DNA of 55,237 nt, from NCBI RefSeq assembly GCF_024622505.1, contig NZ_JANKAS010000017.1, positions 1 to 55,237 of the forward strand, given 5' to 3'. The notes under the pieces are model-generated. The model worked only from the letters and a program-made list of their open reading frames with translations, searched no databases and was not told the DNA's origin. The DNA comes from Irregularibacter muris. Lineage in GTDB: Bacteria; Bacillota; Clostridia; Eubacteriales; Garciellaceae. A program made the translations under genes and the position numbers. Shown piece by piece: positions 9,151 through 18,236 of this stretch; the stretch's first letter is position 1; each line of letters opens with the position of its first letter.

Positions 9151-9157
9151 GATTAAT

Positions 9158-10324
9158 TTATTTCTTTGCCAAATGATAAATATTCAATACATCCTCTTTA
9201 TAGAGTTTAACTAAACTACCTACAGGACCATTTTCTGTACATTTTTCTGCCATTTCCTCTAATCGGTCATCAGGAATGTTTAATTCCTCTAAAGTAACTG
9301 GTAAACCTGCTGCCCTAAAGAAATCCTTCATTTTTTCTATAGCAGTTTCTATGGTTACCTCTAAATGATCAAAGTCAGGCTCTACCTCCCATACCCTTGA
9401 TGCAAATTGTGCAAATATACTCATGTTATTTTTATAAACATACTTTATCCAGGCCGGGAAAATAACAGCCAAGCCTGCTCCATGAGTTACATCATAGATC
9501 CCACTTAATTCATGTTCAATATTGTGGGAAGCCCAATCTTCTTCCCTACCTGTTCCCAACAATCCATTATGAGCGATGGTACCTGCCCACATAATTTCTG
9601 CTCGAGCAGCATAATCTCGTGGATTTTTTAGTGCTATAGGAAGATTTTTAATCATAGATTTCAAAGTAGCCTCACAGAGACGATCCGTAAAATCTACATT
9701 TTTTTCATTAGTAAAATATCTCTCCATAACGTGGGCCATAATATCCGCCACTCCCGATGCAGTTTGATATGGAGGTAGACTATAGGTAAGTTCTGGATTC
9801 ATAATGGCAAATCTTGGCCTCATTAAATTATGTCCGCAGCTTTTTTTGTACCATCCCTCCTCATTGGTAATGACCGTTCCACTACTGGCTTCACTGCCTG
9901 TAGCAGGCAATGTTAAAACTACACCTATAGGGATAATTGTGCCTATTTTACTTTTTCCTTCAAAAAAATCCCAAACATCTCCATCATAGTGTACACCTAC
10001 TGCAATAGCTTTGGCAGAATCAATAACACTTCCTCCCCCTACAGCTAGAATAAAGTCAACCTTTTCTCTACGACAAAGTTCTATTCCCTCTTTAACTAAG
10101 CTAAGCCTAGGATTAGGTTGTACACCAGATAATTCCACGAAATCAATGTTCTCATCCTTTAGTGCTTTGACTACTCTATCATATAGTCCACTTTTTTTAA
10201 TACTTCCTCCACCATAGTGAAGTAAAATCTTTTTCCCATGATGCTTTACTTCTTTTCCTACTTTTAACTCAGTTTCCTTCCCAAAAATAAATTTTGTAGG
10301 ACTTTGAAAAGTAAAATTTTGCAT
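9158..10324 (-). CDS. iron-type alcohol dehydrogenase, BDH/YqhD class
   Basis: Group III metal-dependent alcohol dehydrogenase, reducing aldehydes such as butyraldehyde to alcohols with NAD(P)H. The nucleotide-binding GGGSVID is at residues 96-102. The metal ligands fall at D194, H198, H267 and H281 (DIMAH, SHNIEH, DVTHG), the same positions as in E. coli YqhD. The length of 388 residues is normal. GGGAGG lies about ten bases before the ATG. It is transcribed alone; the MITE-like copy begins just after its stop and a hairpin lies in its 5' region. The physiological substrate cannot be read from sequence. Confidence 0.9.
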   Translation of the reverse strand: MQNFTFQSPTKFIFGKETELKVGKEVKHHGKKILLHYGGGSIKKSGLYDRVVKALKDENIDFVELSGVQPNPRLSLVKEGIELCRREKVDFILAVGGGSVIDSAKAIAVGVHYDGDVWDFFEGKSKIGTIIPIGVVLTLPATGSEASSGTVITNEEGWYKKSCGHNLMRPRFAIMNPELTYSLPPYQTASGVADIMAHVMERYFTNEKNVDFTDRLCEATLKSMIKNLPIALKNPRDYAARAEIMWAGTIAHNGLLGTGREEDWASHNIEHELSGIYDVTHGAGLAVIFPAWIKYVYKNNMSIFAQFASRVWEVEPDFDHLEVTIETAIEKMKDFFRAAGLPVTLEELNIPDDRLEEMAEKCTENGPVGSLVKLYKEDVLNIYHLAKK

Positions 10325-10359
10325 AGTTCATCTACCTCCCTTTATTATTAAATTAAATC

Positions 10360-10396
10360 CTTGAAAGCCTCTATAATTTATAGAAGGATTTTCAAG
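10360..10396. repeat. hairpin upstream of alcohol dehydrogenase
   Basis: CTTGAAA at 10360-10366 pairs with TTTCAAG at 10390-10396, and an inner stem including TCTATAA/TTATAGA continues it with one bulge. It lies about 36 bases before the alcohol dehydrogenase start and 180 bases after the DUF362 gene. There is no clear T-run on the minus strand. It may be an operator or leader structure. The rest of 10325-10575 contains no gene. Confidence 0.4.
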
Positions 10397-10575
10397 CACA
10401 AAATTCATTAATGAACTAAAATTGCTTATGTTTATAAAAATGCTACGCTATCTTCAATTTTGTATTCATATCTTATCTTGAGCTATTATTGGCTTGTTAA
10501 TTGACTTTTACATAATGTGTGGTCATCATGCTCTTTCATGTTTTTTTCATCTATTACCAAATGATTTTACAACGT

Positions 10576-11610
10576 TTATATTTTTCGGGTGTTCATCTCA
10601 ATAAGGTGATATTTCATTGTTCCTAATCCTATTTTTTCTGCATGCTCTAGAGTAACTCTTCCCTTTTCAAAAAGCTTTTCCCCGCTATTTTTCTGTAGTA
10701 AATCTAAACAAGCTGTATCCAGGGCTACAGGATCCTTTCCTGCTAAAACTCCGATATTATCAGCAATAAGTTCCATGGCCTGGCCCGCACAGTCACAGGC
10801 TTCGGTAATGTTATGAATAAAAGCGATATAAATAATATCCTTATCCTTGGCTGCTCCATAGGCATACTCCGCCAATTTTTCTAGAAAATGGTCTCCTCCC
10901 CCTGCTGTTTGAATTGCTCCTTGGGGACAAACAGCAATACATCCTGCACAGCCTACACATTTTTCATCATTGATTATGGCGATATCCTCGGTATGGATGG
11001 CATCAAAATCACATTTGGTTTCACAGATACCGCAGGTGATACATTTCTCAGCTATTACATTAGGGGATATTCCTGAATGCTGATCCAATTTACCTCCCCG
11101 GGCAGCAAAACCCATAGCAAGTTGTTTTAGAGCGCCTCCAAAGCCTGCCTCTACATGACCTTTAAAATGGCTCATGACAATAAATTGATTATAATCTCCA
11201 TAGGCCTTGCCGATTTTACACTTGTCTATGTAGTCCTTATTAATTTCTATTTCATTATATTCAGTTCCTGTATCTCCATCGGCTATGATAATGGGGATCT
11301 GGATAAAGCCATGGTTTTTCGCTGTTTCAATATGGATATCTTTGGTGGTTCTAGATCCTCTATATAATACATTGGTCTCAATATAGGATGGAGATACTCC
11401 CTTTTCTTTGAGATAATCTATAATAGCATCATAAGAGGTGGCAGGCATAAAAGTTTTATTGCCTTTCTCTCCAAAATGGACTTTGATGGGAACTCGCTTT
11501 TCGAAATTATACTCCGTTTCTATTACGATTTTCTTCAACAATTTTAAAGCATCTTTTCCCAATTCACCATAATCTGATCCTGAGTTTTTGATAAAATATA
11601 CATTGCTCAT
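10576..11610 (-). CDS. DUF362 protein with two 4Fe-4S clusters
   Basis: The first 180 residues match the DUF362 family, a widespread but biochemically unclear group in anaerobes. A ferredoxin-like domain carries two CxxCxxCxxxC motifs: Cys 190/193/196/200 and Cys 218/221/224/228, enough for two 4Fe-4S clusters. The DUF362 part resumes after them. The ATG at 11610 follows GAAGGGAAGGG; a longer frame would overlap the mtlD-like stop. It lies 26 bases after that gene, so it is in the same unit as the mtlD-like and YczE-like genes. An electron-transfer or redox-enzyme role is inferred only. Confidence 0.85.
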   Translation of the reverse strand: MSNVYFIKNSGSDYGELGKDALKLLKKIVIETEYNFEKRVPIKVHFGEKGNKTFMPATSYDAIIDYLKEKGVSPSYIETNVLYRGSRTTKDIHIETAKNHGFIQIPIIIADGDTGTEYNEIEINKDYIDKCKIGKAYGDYNQFIVMSHFKGHVEAGFGGALKQLAMGFAARGGKLDQHSGISPNVIAEKCITCGICETKCDFDAIHTEDIAIINDEKCVGCAGCIAVCPQGAIQTAGGGDHFLEKLAEYAYGAAKDKDIIYIAFIHNITEACDCAGQAMELIADNIGVLAGKDPVALDTACLDLLQKNSGEKLFEKGRVTLEHAEKIGLGTMKYHLIEMNTRKI

Positions 11611-11636
11611 TTTTATCCCTTCCCTTCTTTTGATAA

Positions 11637-12830
11637 TCAAAATATTTTATAACCTTTGGATATAATCTCATAATAGCCTAATATTAACCCCCATAAAATA
11701 CTATCTGATTGTAATTTGCATATCTTTTCCAAGACTTCTTCTGGCCCACCAATATCAATCATATCTTGCATAACATTAGATAGATTATCCGTTGGCACTC
11801 TAAAGTGTAAAGCTGCGGCTGCTGCTAGACATAAATTTAATGGGAGAATTCTATGTTTAAGCGCCAACTTTGCTCCTCCTATAATTCTATCGTTATCAGA
11901 TAGTTTTCGCAATGGATCCCTACCAACTCTAATAATGGTATCATCTAAATCAGGGTCTCTTAATCTTTCTATCATACTATTAATTTTATCTAAAGTTTCG
12001 GTAAAGGAGACATTAAATTCTTTTGCTAATGCTTTTCCCGATTCTAATGCTGAACAGTAAACTATATATCGAATATGATGGTCATTTATTGCCTCGGATA
12101 TATGCTGGTATCCTTTTACAAAACCCAAATACGCCACTACTGCATGAAGCGAATTATAGACAAAGATTTTTCGTGTTTTATAATACTGAAACGAATCTAA
12201 TAAGATCATATTTTTAATCCGAGGTATTTCTCCTTTAAAGGCATATTTGTTAACAGGAAAATCATAGCTCGATCCTGCATAAATTTTTAATGGATTTCCT
12301 TGTTTCATTTCCTTCGTCATATTGGGAACTAATCTTTCAACAGAGGTATCAACTATGCCTACATATTCATTTAACATATTGATCAGGTGGTCATCCTGAA
12401 GTTCCTTTACCAATAACTCCTTAAAATAAATATCTGTATCAACCATATTTTCTCCTAGCAATATATTTATTTTAGAATATTCTTTGTTCTCCCATCTTCT
12501 TTTTAATCCTTTGACTATTGGCTTCACTATATGAATAAGATTTTTTGCACCTACTGATGTGGAGATTAAATAAGCATTAGAAATCTCTTCTTCTACCTTT
12601 TGTAAATCAGATATATTAATGGCTCTTACATTTTTGATAATCATTTCCTTTGCTTCTTTTACATGATCTGCATCCATTACTACCAATGGATATTGCCTAT
12701 ATTTATTTAAAAGTTGGATTTTCTCCTTAGTAACTCCCACGTAAACTGTTTCTAATTTTGATTCATAGTATAATTGACCAAAAAATCCTCTTCCAATATT
12801 TCCTGGGCCAAAATGTACTACCTTTTCCAT
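11637..12830 (-). CDS. mannitol-1-phosphate 5-dehydrogenase family protein
   Basis: The family interconverts mannitol-1-phosphate and fructose-6-phosphate with NAD. The N-terminal nucleotide-binding motif HFGPGNIGRGFFG (residues 6-18) is the hallmark of MtlD. The later YNSLHAVVAYLG (about residue 225) and the GGAKLALKHRI region carry the catalytic Lys/Asn area of polyol dehydrogenases. At 397 residues it is slightly longer than MtlD of enteric bacteria (about 380). AGGGGAG lies nine bases upstream of the ATG. No mannitol PTS or mtlR is nearby; instead its neighbours are a YczE-like protein and a DUF362 protein. It might act on a related polyol phosphate. Confidence 0.8.
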   Translation of the reverse strand: MEKVVHFGPGNIGRGFFGQLYYESKLETVYVGVTKEKIQLLNKYRQYPLVVMDADHVKEAKEMIIKNVRAINISDLQKVEEEISNAYLISTSVGAKNLIHIVKPIVKGLKRRWENKEYSKINILLGENMVDTDIYFKELLVKELQDDHLINMLNEYVGIVDTSVERLVPNMTKEMKQGNPLKIYAGSSYDFPVNKYAFKGEIPRIKNMILLDSFQYYKTRKIFVYNSLHAVVAYLGFVKGYQHISEAINDHHIRYIVYCSALESGKALAKEFNVSFTETLDKINSMIERLRDPDLDDTIIRVGRDPLRKLSDNDRIIGGAKLALKHRILPLNLCLAAAAALHFRVPTDNLSNVMQDMIDIGGPEEVLEKICKLQSDSILWGLILGYYEIISKGYKIF

Positions 12831-12906
12831 CTTTAATCACTCCCCTTTTGCTCAAGGATTTTTTATTCATCATTACAATAATAGTTTCTTTGATAGAATT
12901 CTTGGC

Positions 12907-13596
12907 CTAAGTATCACGATTACGAATTTTCTCACTTTTTCCCCCATGCTCTCTCCTAATAATATCCTGTAGAGTTTCTTGTCTAGTATTCTTAATATCA
13001 AACTTCCAAATATTAAAGGTAATTTGTAGAAGAGACCCAAAGCCAAAAGCACTAATAAGGGTGCCTATTCCCAAAGGGCCCCCTAAAAGAAAACCTATAA
13101 TTGCAATAATCAATTCTATAGTAGTTTTAATCACAGATACTGATTTGTCTAACTTTCTAATCATTCCTATCAATAGTCCATCAATGGGCCCTGCTCCAAG
13201 GCAGCTACTTAAATATAAATAAGCTCCCTGACTAATGACTGTTAATCCTACTATCAAAAGTATAAATTTTCCTAAAAACGTCATAGGAGTAAAGAAAAGA
13301 TTTGTATGAATAACTAAATCTATAAAAAATCCTACAAAATACATATTAATTATTGTTCCAATACCAGGAATTATTTTTAATATTAATCCAATTCCTATTA
13401 TGACCACACCCGTTACTTGTACTGATTGACCAATACTAAGGGCCGTAATTTGAGAGAGTCCAATATGAAATACGTCCAAAGGCCCTGTACCTAAATTAGC
13501 ATATATTGTCATCACAACTCCAACGCTAATTATAAAAATTCCCATAAATAATTTTATATATCTGATTAAATATGATTTTATAATTCCTAAATTCAT
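12907..13596 (-). CDS. YczE/YitT-like membrane protein
   Basis: A 229-residue protein with about five to six hydrophobic segments and the repeated pattern GxGPxDxxxxGL (GTGPLDVFHIGL near residue 35, GAGPIDGLLIGM near residue 135). This internal duplication is typical of the YczE/YyaS/YitT family of unknown transporters. The ATG at 13596 is preceded by GGGAGATG; a longer frame contains that site. It is first in the unit with the mtlD-like and DUF362 genes. Transport of the substrate or product of the MtlD-like enzyme is possible but not shown. Confidence 0.75.
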   Translation of the reverse strand: MNLGIIKSYLIRYIKLFMGIFIISVGVVMTIYANLGTGPLDVFHIGLSQITALSIGQSVQVTGVVIIGIGLILKIIPGIGTIINMYFVGFFIDLVIHTNLFFTPMTFLGKFILLIVGLTVISQGAYLYLSSCLGAGPIDGLLIGMIRKLDKSVSVIKTTIELIIAIIGFLLGGPLGIGTLISAFGFGSLLQITFNIWKFDIKNTRQETLQDIIRREHGGKSEKIRNRDT

Positions 13597-14075
13597 AACT
13601 TCATCTCCCTCATCCACATTTCCAATTGAATCCAGCTGCATTTAACTGAGGAGACTCATTAATAATATTTTTCTTTCTCTTCGTAATCTTACTTAAAAAA
13701 TCTAACTATTATAAATAAAAACGAATCAACATAGGTAATCCTTTATTGAAAATTAAGTTGTGGTAGCCCTTAGAATAGGGAATTTCCCTTTAGAAATCTA
13801 GTTTCTGCCATTGATTCTAAAAATGTATCCTAGGGTATTTCTGGAACAACAGAAGAATAATCATCAGTTTTTTAGTACTTCCAGTAAGTGAATTCACACC
13901 TTTCCCCTTGATTGAACATTAAGGGTTCTCCTTTGTAGTTGTGGCTTTATTCTAACAAAGTTGAACCCTTTTCTATTGTTTAGACTTCACCCCTAAGTGA
14001 AATGTAATATTAATAAAAATACAATAGTGACGAAGTACATAGCATGGTTAAATGGGGTCTATAAATTATTCACGT
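13597..14075. other. gene-free stretch with SD-masking hairpin
   Basis: No convincing gene. A hairpin at 13921-13970 pairs AAGGGTTC with GAACCCTT and, inside, TTTGT with ACAAA. On the minus strand one arm contains AAAGGAG, and an ATG follows at 13919 that opens a 15-codon frame MFNQGERCEFTYWKY. Such an arrangement would hide the ribosome binding site. It may be a decayed mobile element end or a small regulatory leader. A short TTCAC/GTGAA hairpin lies just after the zinc dehydrogenase gene end. Confidence 0.35.
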
Positions 14076-15119
14076 TCATGATAACTCTACACATACGCGA
14101 TAATTTCCAGGGGTACTTGCCGCTTCATATGCCTTTTGTAACTCTGATAGTGGGAAACTGGTTTCTATCAAAGGAGCTACATCTACAATGCCTTCATTTA
14201 ACAATCTAGCTGACTCTATAAAATCAGCCTTATCAGCGCCAAATGTTCCTATTAACTCTAATTTTCTATAATGTATAACATTTGAATCTACATTTATTTC
14301 TGGAGCAGGATATCCTGCAGCAAATAACAAAACACGGCCCCTAAGTTGTTTCACCATTTCTATTGCCTGTTGGTTAGCTTTAGTAGCTCCAACTGCAAGA
14401 ATTACGGCGTCTGCTCCCTTCCCTTCTGTCATTGCCTTGACCATTTCAATGGGATCGTTCTTGCTGACATCTACAACTTCAAATCCCATAGCTTCTGCAG
14501 TCTTAATTTTTTTCTCCATTAGTTCAGTAATAATTACCCTTGCTCCATATCCTTTAGCTGCCTGAGCGTTAACCAACCCCATAGTTCCAGCTCCTATTAT
14601 AACTACAGTTTCTTTGGGTTGTAGTCTTAGCCTCATTATGCCATTAACGACTGTAGCAAGTGGCTCCAAAAAACCTGCTTCAGCAGGAGGTAAATCTTTA
14701 TTCATTTTTATAACAAACCTAGAATCCCTGACATTATAATCGGCAAATCCAAATTCTCCTAGATATCCGTCTTCTGATCTGCCACGTTTATGATTTACAC
14801 AATCTGAAGTCAGTCCAGTTTTACATGCCTCACATTCACCACAATACTGATAAGTTACTGCTATTCGGTCTCCTACCTGAAGTTTTTTATCTACCTTACT
14901 CCCTTTAGCTACTATAATACCTGCTCCCTCATGACCTCCTGCCATGGGGTATCCCTGATGTTCTCTCAATCCCAACCACTGCCCATAATCTGTAGTACAT
15001 ATATTGCAAGTTTCTTGTTTAACTAAAATATCGTATTTTCCTAATTCTGGAATAGGACGTTCATGAATTTCAGCTCTATGGGCTTTCGTGAGAACTCCAA
15101 ATTTCATTGTTTTTGTCAT
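14076..15119 (-). CDS. zinc-dependent medium-chain dehydrogenase (sugar locus 1)
   Basis: Medium-chain dehydrogenase of the sorbitol/threonine dehydrogenase class. Catalytic zinc ligands are C41 (NICTTD) and H63-E64 (GGHEGAG); structural zinc is held by Cys 93, 96, 99 and 107 (CGECEACKTGLTSDC). The NAD site GAGTMG lies near residue 176. The 347-residue length is normal. It is last in the sigma-54 PTS operon, 29 bases after the aldolase gene. By analogy with SorE of the sorbose operon, it may reduce or oxidise a ketose-1-phosphate or polyol phosphate; the true substrate is unknown. Confidence 0.85.
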   Translation of the reverse strand: MTKTMKFGVLTKAHRAEIHERPIPELGKYDILVKQETCNICTTDYGQWLGLREHQGYPMAGGHEGAGIIVAKGSKVDKKLQVGDRIAVTYQYCGECEACKTGLTSDCVNHKRGRSEDGYLGEFGFADYNVRDSRFVIKMNKDLPPAEAGFLEPLATVVNGIMRLRLQPKETVVIIGAGTMGLVNAQAAKGYGARVIITELMEKKIKTAEAMGFEVVDVSKNDPIEMVKAMTEGKGADAVILAVGATKANQQAIEMVKQLRGRVLLFAAGYPAPEINVDSNVIHYRKLELIGTFGADKADFIESARLLNEGIVDVAPLIETSFPLSELQKAYEAASTPGNYRVCVELS

Positions 15120-15148
15120 GTTTATTCCCCCTAATCAATTCGTATAAT

Positions 15149-15982
15149 TTACGCTCTACCATTCGAACCAAACAAACGCATATAATGTATTAATTTTTGT
15201 TTATACCCTTCAGCTCCCGCCATAAATGCCTCAGGTAAATTGTGTTGTTCCTTATTATCTAAGTACTCTTCTAATGTCTCTAAGCCAGCCATACTTAGAT
15301 CTGTAAATAAATTAATTTTCTGAATACCTTTTTTAACTGCTTTTTCTAATTGTTCATCTCCTGTACCAGAGCCTCCATGTAATACAAGGGGTATACTAAT
15401 TCTCTTACTCAACTCATCTAATAAATTAAAATCGAGGTATGGGGTGCCAGTATAAACACCATGGGATGTTCCCACCGCTACCGCTAAACAGTCAATATCT
15501 GTGTCCTTAATGAAATTTACAGCTTCATCTGGCTTAGTCAAACCCGAATTGCGAGTTTTTTCATACTCATAGCCCTGACCTACGTGTCCTAGCTCGGCTT
15601 CAACAGAAACACCTACTGCATGGGCCATTTTAACAATTTCCTTTACTTGTGCCACATTTTCTTCGTAGGGTAAAGTAGAGCGATCAGCCATAACAGATGT
15701 AAATCCTGCTCTAATTGAAGCCACTGCTTCTTCAAAGGTTTGACCATGATCAAGATTTAAAGCAGCAACTACCTCTGGATATTTTTTAGAGTAGTAATAA
15801 GTAAGATTGCTCATCTCTTCAACTCCAACACCATATCCGACGTCAATAATAACTGGGGCCTTTAGTTCATTAGCTGCTTCAAATGCTGCCCTAACTGATT
15901 CCATATTAAAGACATTTGGTGCTGCTACTCCATATCCTTCTTTTTTGGCTTTGTCTAAAATGCTCTTCATTGTGACCAACAT
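15149..15982 (-). CDS. class II fructose/ketose-bisphosphate aldolase (sugar locus 1)
   Basis: Zinc-dependent aldolase that splits a ketose phosphate into dihydroxyacetone phosphate and an aldehyde. NLDHGQ (D78, H79) provides the catalytic Asp and a zinc His, EAELGHVGQG the next acidic and His region, and VLHGGSGT the phosphate-binding HGG loop. At 277 residues it belongs to the short GatY/KbaY/FbaA branch. GGAGGG lies eight bases before the ATG. A hairpin separates it from the PTS IID gene upstream, and the zinc dehydrogenase follows. The class (fructose, tagatose or sorbose related) cannot be decided. Confidence 0.88.
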   Translation of the reverse strand: MLVTMKSILDKAKKEGYGVAAPNVFNMESVRAAFEAANELKAPVIIDVGYGVGVEEMSNLTYYYSKKYPEVVAALNLDHGQTFEEAVASIRAGFTSVMADRSTLPYEENVAQVKEIVKMAHAVGVSVEAELGHVGQGYEYEKTRNSGLTKPDEAVNFIKDTDIDCLAVAVGTSHGVYTGTPYLDFNLLDELSKRISIPLVLHGGSGTGDEQLEKAVKKGIQKINLFTDLSMAGLETLEEYLDNKEQHNLPEAFMAGAEGYKQKLIHYMRLFGSNGRA

Positions 15983-16043
15983 ATATTAAACCCTCCTCGT
16001 TAAATTTTGGGTGTTACCTCTTGATTTGGTTAAAAGCATGGAT

Positions 16044-16077
16044 GATTGAGTAATTATTCAGAGATAACTACTCAATC
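16044..16077 (-). terminator. intercistronic hairpin between PTS IID and aldolase genes
   Basis: GATTGAGTA (16044-16052) pairs with TACTCAATC (16069-16077) across a 16-base loop, inside the 138-base gap between the IID and aldolase genes. It has only a weak T-stretch, so it is more likely an attenuator or RNA-stabilising structure that gives the PTS part of the message a different abundance from the enzyme part. Confidence 0.4.
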
Positions 16078-16120
16078 CTATATTTAATTTTATTTTCCTA
16101 GATACTTATTAAATTTATAT

Positions 16121-16960
16121 TTAGAATATCCCTATCAATGCTCCTAATAATGAGGCTATGATTATTGTTAAAAGAATCTTCGTGTAGTTCTGCCCTTTAT
16201 TCTTTAGATACCAATAGATAATGAATGTAATAGCAAGGGGAAGAATCCCAGGGGCAATTTGATCAAATATATTTTGTATTGCTAATGGCTCAGCATTTGC
16301 CATCTTAATGGTTAATGGTGTAGTTAATTTGACAAAATTAGCTGACAATGCTCCCATCATGAACAGTCCTAATATACTGGCCCCAGTTATTAACTCTTGA
16401 ACCCATCCACCTTTTAAAACCGTTTTGATCGAATCTTGCCCTAATGAATAGCCTAAATTCCAAATATAGTAGCCCTCTATTAAAGTAATTATTGTAAATA
16501 AGAATGGTAAGATTGCTCCTATTGCACTTCCGTTTGAAGCAAAGGTTACCCCTAAAGCGAAACATATTGGTTTCCATGTGCCCCAATCAACAGTATCTCC
16601 TATGCCAGCGAAGGGCCCCATTAACCCTGTTTTAATACCAGTAATGGCTTCTTCTGGTACATCTTCCCCTCTAGCCTTCTGTTCTTCCATTGCAATTGTA
16701 ATTCCATGTACTAATCCACCCCATATCCCTTGACTATTAAAAAAGTTCAAATGTCTCATTAGAGCTTCACTTAGATCTTTCTCATCAGGATAGAGTTTTT
16801 TAAGGATGGGAGAGATACATGCACAAAATGCTAATGTTTGCAGTCGTTCAAAGGAGTTAGATATCTCACAAATCCACCACCATAAGAAAAAGGATTTGTT
16901 TACATCTTTTTTCGTGAGTTTAATATCACTTTTAACAGATTCTTGATAGATATCGCTCAT
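16121..16960 (-). CDS. PTS mannose/fructose/sorbose family IID component (locus 1)
   Basis: Membrane partner of IIC in mannose-type PTS permeases. The family patterns are visible: the N-terminal SFERLQTLAF stretch, the EEQKARGEDVP loop, GLMGPFAGIGDTVDWG and several C-terminal hydrophobic segments ending in a membrane helix. The 279-residue length is normal. The ATG overlaps the IIC stop as TAATG, with GGAGGGGAG upstream, so translation is coupled. The mannose family delivers the sugar as its phosphate; for Lev-type systems this is usually fructose-1-phosphate. Confidence 0.93.
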   Translation of the reverse strand: MSDIYQESVKSDIKLTKKDVNKSFFLWWWICEISNSFERLQTLAFCACISPILKKLYPDEKDLSEALMRHLNFFNSQGIWGGLVHGITIAMEEQKARGEDVPEEAITGIKTGLMGPFAGIGDTVDWGTWKPICFALGVTFASNGSAIGAILPFLFTIITLIEGYYIWNLGYSLGQDSIKTVLKGGWVQELITGASILGLFMMGALSANFVKLTTPLTIKMANAEPLAIQNIFDQIAPGILPLAITFIIYWYLKNKGQNYTKILLTIIIASLLGALIGIF

Positions 16961-17703
16961 TATGCTTTCTCCCCTCCTTTTTCTTGTCTCATTAATACTG
17001 TTAGTAAAGCTATACAAGTCCCAAATATAGCAGCAGCCATAATATTGATTTCTAGATATTGTACTAGGAAAAAGCCGAGGATAAAAAATGGAATGAGAGT
17101 TTTCTTACCGATAATAAATATGGTTATTGCAAATCCTAAAGCGGGAAGTACTCCACCAGCAACACTGAGTCCATGAAGTATCCATTCAGGAATAATATCC
17201 ATAAAGCCTTGTACTGCTTCAGCCCCATATAAATTGGCTAAAAATACTGGAGGAAATCGTAAAATGAATCCTATCACTAAGGGCCATACCGTTGCAGCCA
17301 TCCATATTCCCTTTGTATTACAGGTTAAAGCATATTTATCTGCCATATGATTTAAAGAAGCATGAATTGTTCTTCTAACCTGGTCTAGAAATACCCCAAG
17401 TACTCCAAAGGGTACAGCTAATACTACCGCCATTTCAGGCGTCATATTTGTTTGTAATGCAATAGGGATGGCTATTAATCCTGCCAAAGCTTCATCAGCT
17501 GGCATATTCGCACCCGGAGATATCATACCTAAATATACAAGTTCTACTGCGGCACCAACCATCATTGCCTGTGGTACATCCCCCATAATAAGCCCTATTG
17601 GCAATGCCATAACCACAGGTTGCGCGAATACATACCCAAATGTATAGCCAATATTCATTCTGGTTAGCCAATACCATATGCCTGTAAAAATTGCTAATAC
17701 CAT
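16960..17703 (-). CDS. PTS mannose/fructose/sorbose family IIC component (locus 1)
   Basis: Substrate-translocating membrane subunit. It has about seven hydrophobic segments and the IIC signature region GDVPQAMMVGAAVELVYLG (about residues 41-59) followed by PADEALAG. The 247-residue length is usual. It lies 15 bases after IIB and overlaps IID by one base. Together the four separate IIA, IIB, IIC and IID genes form the classical LevDEFG layout. Confidence 0.93.
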   Translation of the reverse strand: MVLAIFTGIWYWLTRMNIGYTFGYVFAQPVVMALPIGLIMGDVPQAMMVGAAVELVYLGMISPGANMPADEALAGLIAIPIALQTNMTPEMAVVLAVPFGVLGVFLDQVRRTIHASLNHMADKYALTCNTKGIWMAATVWPLVIGFILRFPPVFLANLYGAEAVQGFMDIIPEWILHGLSVAGGVLPALGFAITIFIIGKKTLIPFFILGFFLVQYLEINIMAAAIFGTCIALLTVLMRQEKGGEKA

Positions 17704-17718
17704 TTACTATTCACCCCT

Positions 17719-18210
17719 TTAAAAATTAAATTTTTTAATTGCTTTTTCTAGTGGAACTCTAGGTTCCTCTGGTACAATGTGTAATACAACTTCTGTCCCC
17801 ATTTTTTCCATTTCTCTCAACTGCCTTACATCTTCTGCGTCAAGCGAAATTGCTGAGAACACATTTATTCTCCCTGGACCACCTCCCAATCCTCCTATTT
17901 GTAACTCCTGAATTGGTAATCCTTGCTTCAAGGCCTCATAGGCTGAAGTAACGCTTTTAAATAAGACTAGAAGCCTTCCATTTCCAAACTCATTTTCCTT
18001 CCACATATTCACAGCATCTTGCAATGTATATGCTTCTACCGAAATTCCTGTCGGTGCTGCCATAGCATAAATATCCTTCATAAATGGATCATTGGCCAGT
18101 TTATCATCAATAATTACCATTCTATTAGCGTTTACCCTTTTACTCCATTTTGTTATTACCTGACCATGTATAAGACGAAAATCTACCCTAATCAAATTAA
18201 TAGAAGCCAT
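17719..18210 (-). CDS. PTS mannose/fructose/sorbose family IIB component (locus 1)
   Basis: Cytoplasmic subunit that passes phosphate from IIA to the incoming sugar. The active-site His15 lies in RVDFRLIHGQV. The IIDD region and the GGLGGGPGR loop are as expected, and 163 residues is the usual length. AAAAGGGGAG precedes the ATG. It sits between IIA and IIC in the operon. Confidence 0.94.
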   Translation of the reverse strand: MASINLIRVDFRLIHGQVITKWSKRVNANRMVIIDDKLANDPFMKDIYAMAAPTGISVEAYTLQDAVNMWKENEFGNGRLLVLFKSVTSAYEALKQGLPIQELQIGGLGGGPGRINVFSAISLDAEDVRQLREMEKMGTEVVLHIVPEEPRVPLEKAIKKFNF

Positions 18211-18236
18211 ATAATCACTCCCCTTTTTATTTCATT

